Shown here: positions 1 through 11,228 of the stretch, in pieces
Layout: every line of letters begins with the position of its first letter
How positions within the stretch are numbered: position 1 is the first letter of the stretch
Source: Hanleya hanleyi
Taxonomy: Eukaryota; Mollusca; Polyplacophora; Lepidopleurida; Hanleyidae
Reading direction: 5' to 3'
Length of the DNA: 64,000 nt
Assembly: GCA_036873755.1 (NCBI GenBank)
Contig: JAVTVY010020546.1
Span: forward strand, 1 to 64,000
Notes under the pieces: generated by a model
Database searches by the model: none
Told to the model about the DNA's origin: nothing
The model's input: only the letters and a program-made list of their open reading frames with translations
Made by a program: the position numbers and the translations under genes

Positions 1-42
1 CAAACTCCTTGACAGCATTGGAGTAATTGAATATTTTGGTGG

Positions 43-1230
43 CTATAGATTTAGTATAATTATTATTATAGCGTTGCGTACCTCTGGATCATTCAGGATT
101 CGAGGTAAATTAATGATGTCCAGTCCTTTATCTAAGTAGTTGAGTTTCAAGAAAAGCCGATCTTGAGATGTTTCGATTATGTTCACTGGACGATATAACC
201 GAAAATACGCTATATCTTGACATACTTTACTGATTGTTATATTTCCTGAAGACGCAGATTGTTGTATATCTCTGGCTATTTGATTTAAAGCTCTCAGAGG
301 TAACGCATACAGAACTGTACGTAAGCTATGTATACTATTGGGTGCGTTAGTTAAACCCACTAAGTAATTTAAAGTGATATGACCGTGAATCATCGAACTA
401 TTAAACTTTCGCCAACCATGGCTGCGTTGTCTCCGTTGATGGGGTTTAAATAGTTGGGTAATGTTGGATATATTTGAACGGCGGTTTGTAGCATTGCCGA
501 ACCCACTGACATTATCATTTAAACCAAACGGAAACACTGACCCAAGTTCTAGCATCCAGAATAATTCCCGCTTTCGGATTTTTCTCTCAAATCCAAATGG
601 GGAATCCTTAGTAGATGGATAGACGACGTCTATGATCTGAATACTAAAGTTATCCCAGCCATGGTCGGGTCCAGAAAAATGTCTACCTGTAAGCAATTGC
701 TTTTTCCTAACGGATTTTCTGTGACCGTTCACCCTAAGATGGAGTCTTTGGGTGGTCTTGCCAACATACTGTTGACCACACTTCTTACAGGAAACTAAAT
801 AAATACAGTTTGTAGTAGAACAACTAAGATCAACATACGAGTTGATAGAATATGAGTTACCAGTTAACGCGGAACTAAATGAAGCTGACGTATTAAGGAG
901 TGGACACGTGAGACATCCACGATGTCCACACTTAGAAATTTTGAAATTATTACATGTAGAATTCGGTGCTAAACAATCATCAAGCGCAATATTACAAGGT
1001 TTGATGTCGTGGCCTTGCTTTGCTGTCAGAAATATATCTGTCATTTGGATTGAAAAAGGTCTTAGTGCATTTCGAACTATTAGAGACTCGGCCGAGAAAC
1101 CTGCACTAAGGTTCCTCGGGTCTGTCTTAATATTATTTCTTTGTATTGTATCCATTATGTTATGAGGGTTTGGTGTGCAGGGGCCCGGCCTCGGGGACAA
1201 CTTGTCCACCAGCAGAATCCAGGCATACAC
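43..1230 (-). CDS. GIY-YIG endonuclease ORF of a Penelope-like retroelement
   Basis: Open frame of 395 codons. Residues 101-109 are a Cys cluster (CGHRGCLTC). Residues 142-148 (CIYLVSC) and 155-159 (YVGKT) are the GIY and YIG strands, with CKKCG between them. An Arg-containing helix follows (LHLRVNGH, 163-170), then RELFWMLELGSVFPFGLND (221-239), the acidic-helix and 'PFGLND' signature typical of endonucleases attached to Penelope-like reverse transcriptases. In that family the domain nicks target DNA to prime reverse transcription. Residues 240-395 form a C-terminal extension I do not recognise. The matching reverse transcriptase lies upstream on the same strand but is separated by a stop and a 395-bp repeat block (1240-1634), so this is not an intact single ORF. 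The start is the first ATG of the open frame; a second ATG (residue 26) is equally possible. It is probably part of a dead or rearranged copy. Confidence 0.85.
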   Translation of the reverse strand: MYAWILLVDKLSPRPGPCTPNPHNIMDTIQRNNIKTDPRNLSAGFSAESLIVRNALRPFSIQMTDIFLTAKQGHDIKPCNIALDDCLAPNSTCNNFKISKCGHRGCLTCPLLNTSASFSSALTGNSYSINSYVDLSCSTTNCIYLVSCKKCGQQYVGKTTQRLHLRVNGHRKSVRKKQLLTGRHFSGPDHGWDNFSIQIIDVVYPSTKDSPFGFERKIRKRELFWMLELGSVFPFGLNDNVSGFGNATNRRSNISNITQLFKPHQRRQRSHGWRKFNSSMIHGHITLNYLVGLTNAPNSIHSLRTVLYALPLRALNQIARDIQQSASSGNITISKVCQDIAYFRLYRPVNIIETSQDRLFLKLNYLDKGLDIINLPRILNDPEVRNAIIIIILNL

Positions 1231-1239
1231 AGGTTAAAA

Positions 1240-1634
1240 TTACAAGCGTCTAGTCCGTCATTCATAATCCAGCCGTCGTCCATTAGAGAATATCCGCGTC
1301 CATAATCCAAAGACCTATTCCATTTCCATATAACAGTATTAGCACCAAATTCAAAAAGACAAAAGTATACATAAACATAGGCTTGTTTCCTGCAAGAGAG
1401 AAGCGGTCAACAGTTTTCAATGATGCCGGCAAGACATCATGATGTTCCAAAAATATCAAATCCGTATCGCTGATCAGTATTCTTAATCCATAATATTCGT
1501 TGTAAAGTCGTCATCTAAAGAATGATGTATCTCAGTCACGCTTTGATTGTGACTGTTCATATGAGTACCATGAGGATCTTGAAGTACATGGGTTCATACG
1601 GCCCCTAGCCCCGGGTTAAGCGGAATTAGACACA
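1240..1634 (-). repeat. Penelope-like element 5' module, copy 1
   Basis: This block matches 3165-3549 and 7864-8176 almost base for base. In element orientation it starts with a leader similar to 3001-2870 (GTATCTAATACCGCTTATG-type), then an ATG opening MNSHNQSVTEIH, comparable with MNRYNKSVSEIQ in the RT frame. A hydrophobic frame follows (KTVDRFSLAGNKP, then FLNLVLILLYG). It lies between the RT and the GIY-YIG ORF, so it may be the start of a second truncated element. Confidence 0.7.
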
Positions 1635-1636
1635 AG

Positions 1637-3000
1637 TTACGAAACGTAGCGCCATAGATCTTGCACGCTACGTTCGTATTTTGCTATCAGCATGCGATAT
1701 GTATCGCCAAATTTGAGAAACTTTGAGTGGAGGCGCTTGGTGGAATAGCCCTGTTTTATAAGTTTCTGCAACAATGTTTTGTGACGTTGGATAAAATCAT
1801 CACATTTAACACAGGATCTAGCAAATGCTACTAAGCGAGATATGTATACGCCATATGCAGGTCCCACTGGAATATTACTATCCAAAAAGGGATAGTTTAC
1901 GATGTCGAAATTGTAATCATCTCTTTTGTCATAAAGTCGACGAGAGAGAATGCCCGCTTCATTTTATAGAGATAGAGATCTAAATAAGATGTGCCTGTAG
2001 GGCTATCTGTAGTTTCCTTCAAATCCAGTGAAGGTGGATATATATCCTTCACTGCGTCATTTATATAGCGATTATCCACAGCGAGAAGATCGTCTATATA
2101 GCGTTTGGTGAATGAGAAGGAACGGGCTTTGAATGGATCGGTTTTTGAAAGCGCCTGCATATAGTCATATTCATAAGAGAACAGATACAGGTCAGCCAAC
2201 AGGGGTGCACAATTAGTACCCATTGGAATACCTATATGCTGCTGATATATTGTGTTGCCAAATTTCACATAGATATTTTTAATGAGAAATTCAAGCAACT
2301 CTATAAACAAAGAAACATCCCATGAATGATATCTCTTGTATGTAGTCGAGCTAAAGAATGCTTTATGGCTTCCGATATTAATATATCTACGATCAGTTTT
2401 CTTGAACACAGATACTATTAATGAACTTATACGGTCAATAAGGTCCTGATGAGGGATTGTAGTATAGAGAGTCGAGAAATCCCATGTGGATACATGTCGG
2501 TACGGTATGTGACCTTTAGCATCAAGTTCTTCCGTAAGACATTTTGAGTTTTTCAATATCCACATACATTCCACGCCAGAGTTCTTAGAAATAGTGGCGC
2601 AATACCTTTCCCAAAATGCTTTTACCTCCTGAAGGGCCCTCGTCAATAGGGTTGAAAGAAGCTTGGTGGTGCAGCTTCTAGAACCAGCTATGAATCTAGC
2701 TTTGTATGGTGATTTATGCATTTTGGGAGACCAGCATATTTTTGGTATGTCGTTATGATTGGTTGGAAGACAAATACCTCTTTCCCTGAGAAACTTTTTG
2801 TGATTGTTAAATAAATCTTCCAGAGTAAATGCAGTTTGGGAGTAAGTAGACGTATTTGATGAAGATACACATACCAAGAATCTAACGATTCGTGATATAT
2901 TTTGTATCTCAGACACGCTTTTATTGTACCTGTTCATGTGGCAACTTGGATGATATGACCACACGGCCCCTAGCACCGGCATAAGCGGTATTAGATACAA
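1637..3000 (-). pseudogene. Penelope-like reverse transcriptase, frameshifted
   Basis: The frame 3000-1897 carries the RT core: PKMHK (residues 92-96), the DFSTLYTT motif with the first catalytic Asp (174-181), GIPMGTNCAPLLADLYLF (257-274), and the YIDD catalytic box (301-304), followed by SYLDL (338-342). This set is typical of Penelope-like RTs (Neptune/Poseidon type), which synthesise DNA at a nicked target. Around 1930-1945 the frame shifts: the continuation (LYDKRDDYNF, then SNIPVGPAYGVYISRL) is in another frame and runs to a stop at 1637. The N-terminal part (about 2860-3001) matches a module repeated nearby in both orientations, so the true start is probably MNRYNKSVSEIQ near 2937 rather than the first ATG. 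It is most likely inactive because of the frameshift. The endonuclease domain that should follow is displaced to 1230-43. Confidence 0.85.
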
Positions 3001-3001
3001 A
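2860..3001 (-). repeat. Penelope-like 5' leader module, copy 2
   Basis: The reverse complement contains the leader and the MNRYNKSVSEIQ start. It is an inverted copy of 3803-3954 and more distantly of 1550-1634. It overlaps the N-terminus of the RT frame. Confidence 0.65.
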
Positions 3002-3081
3002 TATCCTCCCCAAAGAGATAAAGCTGCGAATCCATCCTCGCATCAGCCAACTCCCCCTCCCCCCCCCCCCCCCATATTCTG

Positions 3082-3161
3082 ACCTGAGATACAACACATA
3101 TCACGAATCCTTAGATTCTTGGTATGTGCTTTAGAATAGGTTAACTGAAAGTCTATACTGT
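3082..3161 (+). repeat. Truncated Penelope-like module, plus orientation
   Basis: Carries the 'acctgagatacaacacata' stretch and continues like 3887-3970. It faces the minus copy at 2860-3001 across a poly-C tract (about 3059-3073), forming an inverted pair. Confidence 0.6.
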
Positions 3162-3164
3162 AAA

Positions 3165-3549
3165 TTACAAGCGTTTGGTCCGTCATTCATAATTCAGCCG
3201 TCGTCCTTTAGAGAATATCCGCGTCCATAATCCAAAGACCTATTCCATATTCCATATAACAGTATTAGCACCAAATTCAAAAAGACAATCATAGTATACA
3301 TAAACATAGGCTTGTTTCCTGCAAGAGAGAAGCGGTCAACAGTTTTCAATGATGCCGGCAAAACATCCTGATGTTCCAAAAATATCAAATCCGTATCGCT
3401 GATCAGTATTCTTAATCCACAATATTCGTTGTAAAGTCGTCATCTAAAGAATGATGTATCTCAGTCACGCTTTGATTGTGACTGTTCATATGAGTACCAC
3501 GAGGATCTTCAAGTGCGTGGGCTCATACGGCCCTTAGCCCCGGGTTAAG
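3165..3549 (-). repeat. Penelope-like element 5' module, copy 3
   Basis: Nearly identical to 1240-1634. In this copy the hydrophobic frame is open for 64 codons on the minus strand (3388-3194). It sits upstream of the RT, where the 5' repeat of a Penelope-like element is expected. Confidence 0.7.
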
Positions 3550-4035
3550 TCATGTGGCTCTGTCAGTATGTCGGCACCTCTTCCCACTTCCCTTATATGT
3601 GTTGTAATTTTTACCTGTATATGGCGAGATTCTGCTGGTGGACGTTTCGTCCCCGAGGCCCGTCTTTTGTGTTAAATGCCGTCATTTTTATCTGACGACG
3701 ATACAGCTCACCAATCCCCAGTGTACGAGTTGTCACAGCGAAACAGCTCACCAATTACCAATATACGAGTTGTCAAGAGCATTTCCATCATAGCTCTCTA
3801 GATTTGTATCTAATACCGCTTATGCCGGTGCTGGGGGTCGTGTGGTCATGTTATCCAAGTTGCCACATGAACAGGTACAATAAAGGCGTACCTGAGATAC
3901 AACACATATCACGAATCGTTAAACTCTTGATATGTGCTTCAGAATAGGTTAACCAGAAGACTATACTGTGAAGTCGTGTGGCTCTGTCAGTATGTCGGCA
4001 CTCTTCCCACTTCCCTTATATGTGTTTTAATTATA
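3549..4035. repeat. Direct repeat pair with 'gtggctctgtcagtatgtcg'
   Basis: A stretch of about 60 bp at 3549-3612 recurs at 3974-4035. Between them is a short tandem duplication of about 38 bp ('acagctcaccaat' ... 'acgagttgtca', near 3704-3778). These are remnants of Penelope-like copies. Confidence 0.6.
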
Positions 4036-4150
4036 CATCATTGCTCTTGGATATTTGTATCTAATACCGCTCAAGCCGGGGCTACGAGTCTTGTTGGCAT
4101 GTCAATCAAAATGTATATATGAACAGCAACAATAAAAGCGTATGTGACAT
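3803..4150 (+). repeat. Two plus-strand copies of the Penelope-like 5' module
   Basis: 3803-3954 and about 4050-4150 each begin with TTTGTATCTAATACCGCT and contain an ATG that opens MNRYNKGVPEIQ (near 3864) or MNSNNKSVCDIQ (near 4121), cognate to the start of the minus-strand RT. They point away from the main element, so this end of the window is a nest of truncated copies. Confidence 0.65.
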
Positions 4151-4633
4151 ACAAGTCGTCGCATGCATCATTTCTGGTCCATGTGATGTTTTGGATATGC
4201 ACCATACCCAGCTTTCGACCGTAAATCGGGCGTTTCCCTCAGTCAGGTGTCGCTACTGGTATATTAATAGGAGGCCGCATGATTAGAGAAATTAAGATCT
4301 AGTTACCATATTTTTAGTGTGCTCGTCGAATACACAATCGTTTCATTGTTCCTCTGGCAGAGAGGGGTCATGTTCGTCGGAAGTTTTGAAGTATCCCATT
4401 TTTTGTGCGTGTTTATAGTCTTCATCGGAAAAATGTTCATCTCTAACAATCGTTATTAAATTTATCTTTGTTGGAAGCTGTGTTTCCGCGAAGTTTGATT
4501 TGTCCGACTTGTAGCAAGACGGGAATATGCCCTGCCGAACCAGTGAACTTTGCTCAACTGAGTTTTGAACATTTTGCCGAAAATTTTGGAATTTAGTGAA
4601 GTTTGAAGAGAAGCTTTGAGAAATTGGAGAGAG

Positions 4634-4939
4634 CTAAATGAATCTCAAACAACCGATAAAAACTTTTTCTCCATGGTGTTCGTGATACATTGGAGTTTCC
4701 TCAAGTTCAGTAAAGAAATTATGGACCATATCAGCTTGGCGTATCCTAAGTCGTTTTGAATTTGACACAAAGATCTTATTCTTCTCCGGAAACCTAGTTT
4801 TCTGGGGGTTCGTAAAGCAGAAAGGAAGGAGCTTGTCCAGTAAATCTTGACGACTGAAACCGTGTAAACAGTTATTAAAATAATAATCGTTTCCGTTGTA
4901 TTCTGTACGTTCTGTTACCAGATGACCCGGATAATACAA
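4634..4939 (-). other. Unrecognised 101-codon open frame
   Basis: An open frame on the minus strand, hydrophilic, with no signal peptide or membrane segment and no motif I recognise. It lies between Penelope-like debris and a SINE end. It may be a fragment of a mobile-element protein or chance. No splice sites were found that would join it to anything. Confidence 0.15.
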
Positions 4940-4968
4940 TACTGTAGCTTCTACCCTTGGAAAGGAGA

Positions 4969-5040
4969 GAGTGGGTGAATATGATTTAATGTCGCTTTCA
5001 ACTATATTTCAGTCATATCACGACGTTTGGGTCCTCACCC
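4969..5040 (-). mobile_element. SINE 3' part
   Basis: Contains the core 'gaatatgatttaatgtcgc' ... 'tcatatcacgacgt' shared with copies at 10766, 21415 and 36404. The GTGA-type tail is on the left, so the element reads on the minus strand. Only the tail-side part is present. Confidence 0.65.
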
Positions 5041-5264
5041 TGAGAAATTAAAAGTAAGAGGACATGCTCTTCGAGCCTATGTTTTGTAATGTGAAGTGAA
5101 GAAAACGCTTTCTCATAGCCGAACACATTAGCCAAATATTGCGTACCCTGTTTGTATCAACAGTGCAATCTATAGGATGACTGTGAGCGGGTAGTGACCA
5201 TAAAAAACATTTTCATCCTCATTTTGTATATTCAATAAGGCTCTCCTCCCCGGCTATAGAAATT

Positions 5265-5440
5265 CCAGGATTCATGTCCAGGGTTGCATGAAAACCCTGG
5301 AATTATGCTGAAATCCCTGGAATTACTATTGAAACCCTGAAAAAAACCCTGAAAATGTCCATGCTAAAGAATAAATAAACCATGGAATGTTTGGTGAAAA
5401 TGCCGGAAACCAAGGACATTCCCCATGGACAATATCCCTG
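5265..5440. repeat. Short 'ccctggaatt' repeats
   Basis: Several spaced copies of 'accctggaatt' / 'aaaccctgaaa' lie within about 100 bp. They are probably subterminal repeats of a degraded mobile element. No end was defined. Confidence 0.35.
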
Positions 5441-5759
5441 GACAGCATAGAATTTGGGACTTTTTATTTTATTTTGAACAAAAATAGCCTGAAATATGGA
5501 CTCGGAAAATATCAGAGGCTGGAAAAAACATCGATATCTGATGACGTCAGGGGCAATTTTGTCATACCATCTGTTACGAAATATATGCCTTGAACTTCAA
5601 GACCTCTCAATGGCCTACAGTATATGGTTAAAGCATTTCATTTCAACTCACTTAGGGAGGAAAATGAGCTTCACTATACACCCGCGCACACCTTGAGACT
5701 GCAGAAACCTAGCACATCAGCAGTTATGGTCCGAGTTTGGAAAACCTACAGCTATATTC

Positions 5760-6605
5760 CTACGAAAGATACATAATTAGAATTTGGCCAACTTCGGTCA
5801 ACTTGTATATGCTTCTAGCCCATCACCAGTTGTTTGAATTTGGACAGCATATTGCCTCAACTAGAAATTTACCTTGATAAAATAGGTCAAGGTCTGTCAA
5901 CTTGAATAGGCCTCAAAATCAAATACCAGTTGCATATGTAGCCTATTGTGGTGTGAATTGAAGAGCCAAGATATGATCCCTTGAGATATTGCACTAACTA
6001 GAATTTGACTTTGATAAAATAGGTTGTGGTCAGTCAAATTGGACAGGATTATAGTCCATCACCATAGTATGACTTTGGAGAGCCCAGATGTACATGTAAT
6101 CCTTCAAAAGTTATCACGAGAACCATGATTTGCCCTAGATAAAATACTTCAAGGTCAGTCATCTTCACTAGGATTATGATCCATCGCCAACTGCATATGC
6201 TACATGAATTTGGAAAGCCTAGCTATAATCCTTCAAGAGATATTGTGTTAACAATGCAATATGGACAGACGAATGGATGAACCAAGCAAACAATACACAT
6301 TGCCAAAATTGACCAAGGGGTAAAAATCAATATGTTTCTCCTTTGTCATAATAATCCACATCTCTGAACTGTACATGCAGCATAAACATTCACAGTTAAA
6401 ACCTTGACCTTTGTCTAAAATCAATAGGGTCCCTCAATGCCCCATCAGTGAAGTATATCCAAAGTTTGGTGCCAATCAATGGCCTGCAAGAGGAGAAATC
6501 GCACGAACACAAAGTTAAGAGATGGATGTCTCAACTGACAGATGGCTGGATGGACAGATCTCGCCATTGCACTATATGACCATCTCACGACAGTCGTATA
6601 AAAAG
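5760..6605. repeat. Degenerate tandem-repeat element
   Basis: Diverged units of about 130 bp share 'tttgataaaataggtcaagg' / 'ggtcagtcaa' and 'atcctt(g/c)aagagatat'. The array ends near 6310 at a weak hairpin ('gccaaaattgaccaaggggt') followed by AAAA, preceded by ATGGACAGACG. The stretch 6400-6600 resembles 14760-14990. This is the 'array, GGACAGAC, hairpin, AAAA' layout of better preserved elements in the window. Confidence 0.45.
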
Positions 6606-7860
6606 TCAAGTCTATATTAGAATTGTTTTTTATTTCAAAATAATAATTACATCAACTTACAACTAGCTCGTATTCTTATTGTTTTCTACTAATTTCCCTC
6701 TAAATATATTGTCCAATATACACCACGTTTTATATTATGTACAAGGAAACTGAAGACAATAAAATATCAGACGATTCTTGACCATGGTTATTACGGAATA
6801 ATTCTATGCCACCATTTTAATGCCCTAGAGAAAAGGGCAAAATTTGTGAGATAATATCTAGCTAACAGTGGCTTCTTTAATGATCATTAACAATTACAGT
6901 GAAGTACACAAACGTTGATGACAATTACTTATTACTGACTTTCTAGCAATATCAATATTTTCCGAAGTTATTCGAGAAAAACAAGGCACTTTTCACTGGA
7001 CCTCTTGAAGTCTTTTTACATAAATATGCATGCTTAAGTAATATATATTGTAAGAAGCCAAGAAAGTAAGGTTGTGTTTCTGTCCCATACGACAAAGGAA
7101 AGCTAGTAAACAGTTCTTTATACAGTTTCATTTCTTGACATATATGGCACGAATTTCAAACTTTTGATCTGTCACCGCATGCAATCAACTCACTAATAAT
7201 TTATAATCAAATTTATAAGAAGGAAGAGTTGTTGAAATGATACAAAACACACCAGGATCTTATCTGTCAGTTTCTTCTACATTTGGGAGGTCATCATTTT
7301 CATTACAATGACTGATCAACTTCGAGACCAAAGTTTGGGGGTGACTGAATGTTAACAGATGGACTAGATTATTAGAGAATGTACTTTGATGTAAATGGTC
7401 TAATAATTTTAATAGAACAGGAACTTCTGTGACTTAACCAGGTAAGGAAAAAAAAATATTCTCAAGTACGCAGAAAATTACTCTGCATCCGAGATTGACA
7501 CCAAAATATTTGCTTGAGCAAAAATCTTCAAAAACCTACACAACAATAAGTTTTCATACACTGAAACTTGAGTTACTTGATGTAGAGATTGACTTCAACC
7601 AAAGAGGCTATCATATAGGTCTTGCTATGAGGAAAGCAAGCAATCAACTGCTCTTCAGAATTAGCTGAGTAGATGAGCATTTTGATAAGTTTCAGGTCCA
7701 GTACTGTAAATTTGAGAAGTAAGGCAAGCAGATTGTTATCTCGCATCCATTTTTGGTGAAAAATATGTTCTATCCTACCCCCAAGGCCAGTATTTAAGCA
7801 TGGCCTATTTTTGGGCAATATTGGAAACCCACTCAGTTTGATTGTGAAACATGCATGCTT
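6606..7860. other. Gene-free AT-rich stretch
   Basis: No gene, array or element end was recognised. The open frames are short and uninformative. Confidence 0.5.
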
Positions 7861-7863
7861 GAA

Positions 7864-8176
7864 TTACAAGCGTCTAGTCCGTCATTCATAATCCAGCCAT
7901 CGTCCATTAGAGAATATCCGCGTCCATAATCCAAAGACCTATTCCATTTCCATATAACAGTATTAGCACCAAATTCAAAAAGACAAAAGTATACATAAAC
8001 ATAGGCTTGTTTCCTGCAAGAGAGAAGCGGTCAACAGTTTTCAATGATGCCGGCAAGACATCATGATGTTCCAAAATATCAAATCCGTATCGCTGATCAG
8101 TATTCTTAATCCATAATATTCGTTATAGAGTCGTCATCTAAAAATGATGTACCTCAGTCACGCTTTGATTGTGACT
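7864..8176 (-). repeat. Penelope-like 5' module, solo copy
   Basis: Close copy of 1240-1570, cut off before the leader. No RT or endonuclease sequence is attached, so it is either a truncated insertion or a solo terminal repeat. Confidence 0.7.
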
Positions 8177-8179
8177 ACA

Positions 8180-9150
8180 ATCACCAACTGTTAATATGCA
8201 AGGCATGACTGACACCAATCATGATATTTTGAACACATTATCAGCCATGTAGGTGATTTAGGGCCCCAATATTAGTCGACAGGATGTTGTGGAGTCAATG
8301 GAAGGTCACATTTCATGAATACTGTGAGTGATGATAACCATGGCATCCCTTTGGGAGCTCAAACAGGCATATCCCAAAGTTCCATGCTATATATGTTGAA
8401 AAATTAAGGAAGCCAAGCCTTATTTTTTTTATCGAAATTTATCCAAAATGAACCCTGTCATGCCTACACGAAAAGACTAGATACAGAACTGAAAAATCGA
8501 AAGAATTAGGAAAGAAAATAACATCGTTCACATGAATTAATGCATCATGCGATCATACCAAAAATCTACCTGTACAATGTATAGCTAGGCAAAAGCAGAA
8601 TATCTGGAATTTCAGCAGATATACCCAATTTGCAGACCATCTATAATGAATGTTGATTGTATAGTATATACAAGTCAACAAATTATAAACAAAACAATGT
8701 GCAATATCCTACATCTGTACTTAGAAGGTATATGTACAAACACATTTTGTGAAGCTCATTATTTTTATTTCATTCAATGTCATCATCAAAAGTGTCTCAA
8801 GATCTGTAAATTTGTAAATATAAACTATAAGAATATTTTTGGACCATTTCATAGGATTCTTCATCTCATATATTTACGAAAAATTAAATTAAAAATAAAA
8901 TGAAATCGCCTTGATCACTGCACATCCATGGCATTCTATGGTCTATATAAAAACTGCAACAAGATAATAATACAATAATTTCAAATACATGAATATTAGT
9001 ATAGAAGTACTATAGAATTTATCTTTTTCGCAGCTCAAAAAAAACACCTACAGGAATCTCTTCTCTTTCTGGACACTTTGAGCTCTACAAATTCAGTCAT
9101 ATTCAATCTGCCTATTCCACATTCCCCAAACAAAACTGGATATTGAGGGA
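8180..9150. other. Gene-free AT-rich stretch
   Basis: Nothing recognisable was seen. One 85-codon open frame at 8646-8903 is AT-driven with no motif. Confidence 0.5.
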
Positions 9151-9155
9151 GCAAA

Positions 9156-9479
9156 AAAGAGCCTGGACGTCTGTGCAGTGACCTGTGACTTCAGCTCAGC
9201 TACTGGTTTGTATGTTTCATTTGCCCCATCTTTTAACCAAGGAGATTATTTTGACTGTGATAACTGACATAATTTTATATATACGTAGTATACTTTCCCA
9301 GTATTCAAAGAAAGTGTCATTGCTTAGAATAATGTGTAATTTGGCAAATTCATGTACAAGAAAATATGCCCATCACCAGTTCAAAATATTCTCCTAGGTT
9401 AAAAGATGGAGCAAAGTGAAAATAAACGAACCAGTAGCTGATCAGCTGAAGTCACAGGTCATTGCACAGATAGGCTCTT
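9156..9479. mobile_element. Foldback MITE with ~85-bp inverted repeats
   Basis: The left arm (9156-9242) contains 'gacctgtgacttcagct' and 'ctactggtt'; the right arm (9393-9479) is its inverse with few changes. The ends read AGAGCCT/AGGCTCT. No transposase is encoded. No clear target duplication was found. Confidence 0.7.
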
Positions 9480-10640
9480 CTTTATTCTGCCAATGTCTGG
9501 GTTTGTCTTACCATTAATGTTGAAAAGCTGGATTGTAATTCAATTAACATTGATTATAGTGAATCAATATGGAAAGACAATAGTTGAATGTACATGTATG
9601 GTTAATTTTAATTCTTTCCAATGTACCAGTAAACTGTTCATTTAATAAAATCACCTGAACTTCCAATCTTAATAAATTAATATCCAATCAATGCTCCTCA
9701 ATCGTACATGTCGCTATATAGGATCTTACGTATTTCAATTGAATTTGGTGTTCCGAGCGCCCATACCATGGATATTTAATAGCATTGTGACATCATGGTA
9801 GAATCTGGACTCATCCATTTGCAGTCGGGGAGGGGAGATAGGTTCACTGTTGCCCCAATGTTTACACCAAAGATCAGTCCATATATCTACCCCGTATTAT
9901 AACGCCACAATGTCGGGACCGACAAGACACCCTGCCAGCCAGCCCGCTAGTTCGGCTGAGCCAACCAAAAATTCTTTGTCATCAATGTTCCCTTCAAAAC
10001 ACTATCAATTAGCGTTCTTGAGATTGGTTAACACGCGAGTTACTGCAAGCCTGTTAGATCCTACAAGTGACATATCCAAATGGGGAGCAGATAGGATTTA
10101 ATTTTAATTAGATTGCTGAACTTCCGAAGCACAAGGACTGTTCAGAGTGCGAATCACCTATTAAAAGTGCCATCTTATTTTGTCTTCCAAATTCAGAGTT
10201 ACAATACATGTATGTACAATACTGAGGGATAATTGTGTGTATGTACATATAAAAACAATGAAACAAGAGACACGTACCCCTGATAAACTAGGAAATCCTC
10301 ACAAAATACCATCACTATAATTCATTCAATCAGTGGGAATGTTGAGGTGAAACTTTGATCAGCTTTTACCCTTCCAGTCTATTAGTATGGGAAATGGATT
10401 TCATTCCAACACAAGGCTATTTTAAGGATTTATAACAACTTCTTTTATTGCTCTGATGCTCACGTTTCATTGGACGTCATACTTCCAACTTTCTTAAAGC
10501 TAATGGATTACATTCATATACATGTAAATGTATGTACATGTATACATATATCATTTAGCATCATGATATATATATATATATATACATGTTTAAAGATCAT
10601 GCAGCTGTCATTTCTAACATATCTGATCATCTCAATATCA
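9480..10640. other. Gene-free stretch with (TA)n near 10565
   Basis: AT-rich, with a TA microsatellite at about 10565-10583 and ACATGTA-rich words. An 83-codon open frame at 9850-10101 shows no domain or splice context. Confidence 0.45.
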
Positions 10641-11228
10641 GGCCTAGGAAACTATGTCCGCACCTCAGTTCCTTGTCTATCCATCTGTTTTCCTGTGTTC
10701 GGGGTGATTTTTCATGAGCATGGACCAGCTAGGAATTTTGGTCCTCGCCCCATCCAATCCTTGTGAGTGAGTGAGTGAATATGATTTAACGTCGCTTTCA
10801 ACACAATTTCGAGCATATCACGACGTTTGGTTCCTATTTTTTTTTCACACCCGAAAACCACAGGGGTATAGGGTCATATTCCTTTTCACACCCGGGACCC
10901 CATGGGTGCCCCAGTTAGTTACCTCTTACGACAAGCTCTCTGAGGGGCTGAGGGCTATTCTTACCATGACCTGGAGTGTGCACGACGACACCTCAGGTCA
11001 ATCATCGGGAGCCCCTTGTGTACTCGTCAAGTGTTGCACGACTGCGGACAATGTTCTGTAGACTCGCATGGAACTTTGTATGTAGGCGAGGAATATTTCA
11101 AGTACGTAGGGAATGGATGGGGTGAGCGTCAGGATTCCTGGTCCTTGCACATGGAATTAGCCCCAAGCATAGGAAAATAGACAGATGGACAAGGAACTGA
11201 GGTGCGTGCATAGAAGGGTTTCCTGGAC
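10641..11228. mobile_element. Inverted-repeat element, 'cgcacctcagttcc' family, copy 1
   Basis: The left arm, 10641-10758, is matched in reverse by 11075-11228. Both carry 'gcacctcagttccttgtc' and a 'catctgt' box. A SINE (10766-11013) has inserted into its middle. Related ends flank 26266-27177. Confidence 0.65.
10766..11013 (-). mobile_element. SINE inside an inverted-repeat element
   Basis: A 248-bp copy with a (GTGA)n tail on the left, the core 'tgatttaacgtcgctttcaa' and a distal part ending 'gtcaatcatcgggag'. It is flanked by the 7-bp target duplication CCTTGTG (10759-10765 and 11014-11020). The minus strand is sense because the simple tail is at the low-coordinate end. Confidence 0.75.

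Noticed and set aside
3630..3668. Possible hammerhead ribozyme (minus strand GGGGACGAAACGTCC, like the 3' half of Penelope-associated hammerheads)
   Set aside because: No CTGATGA box lies upstream, and the related copy at 1183-1214 lacks GAAAC. In the element's sense orientation this stretch appears to be coding.
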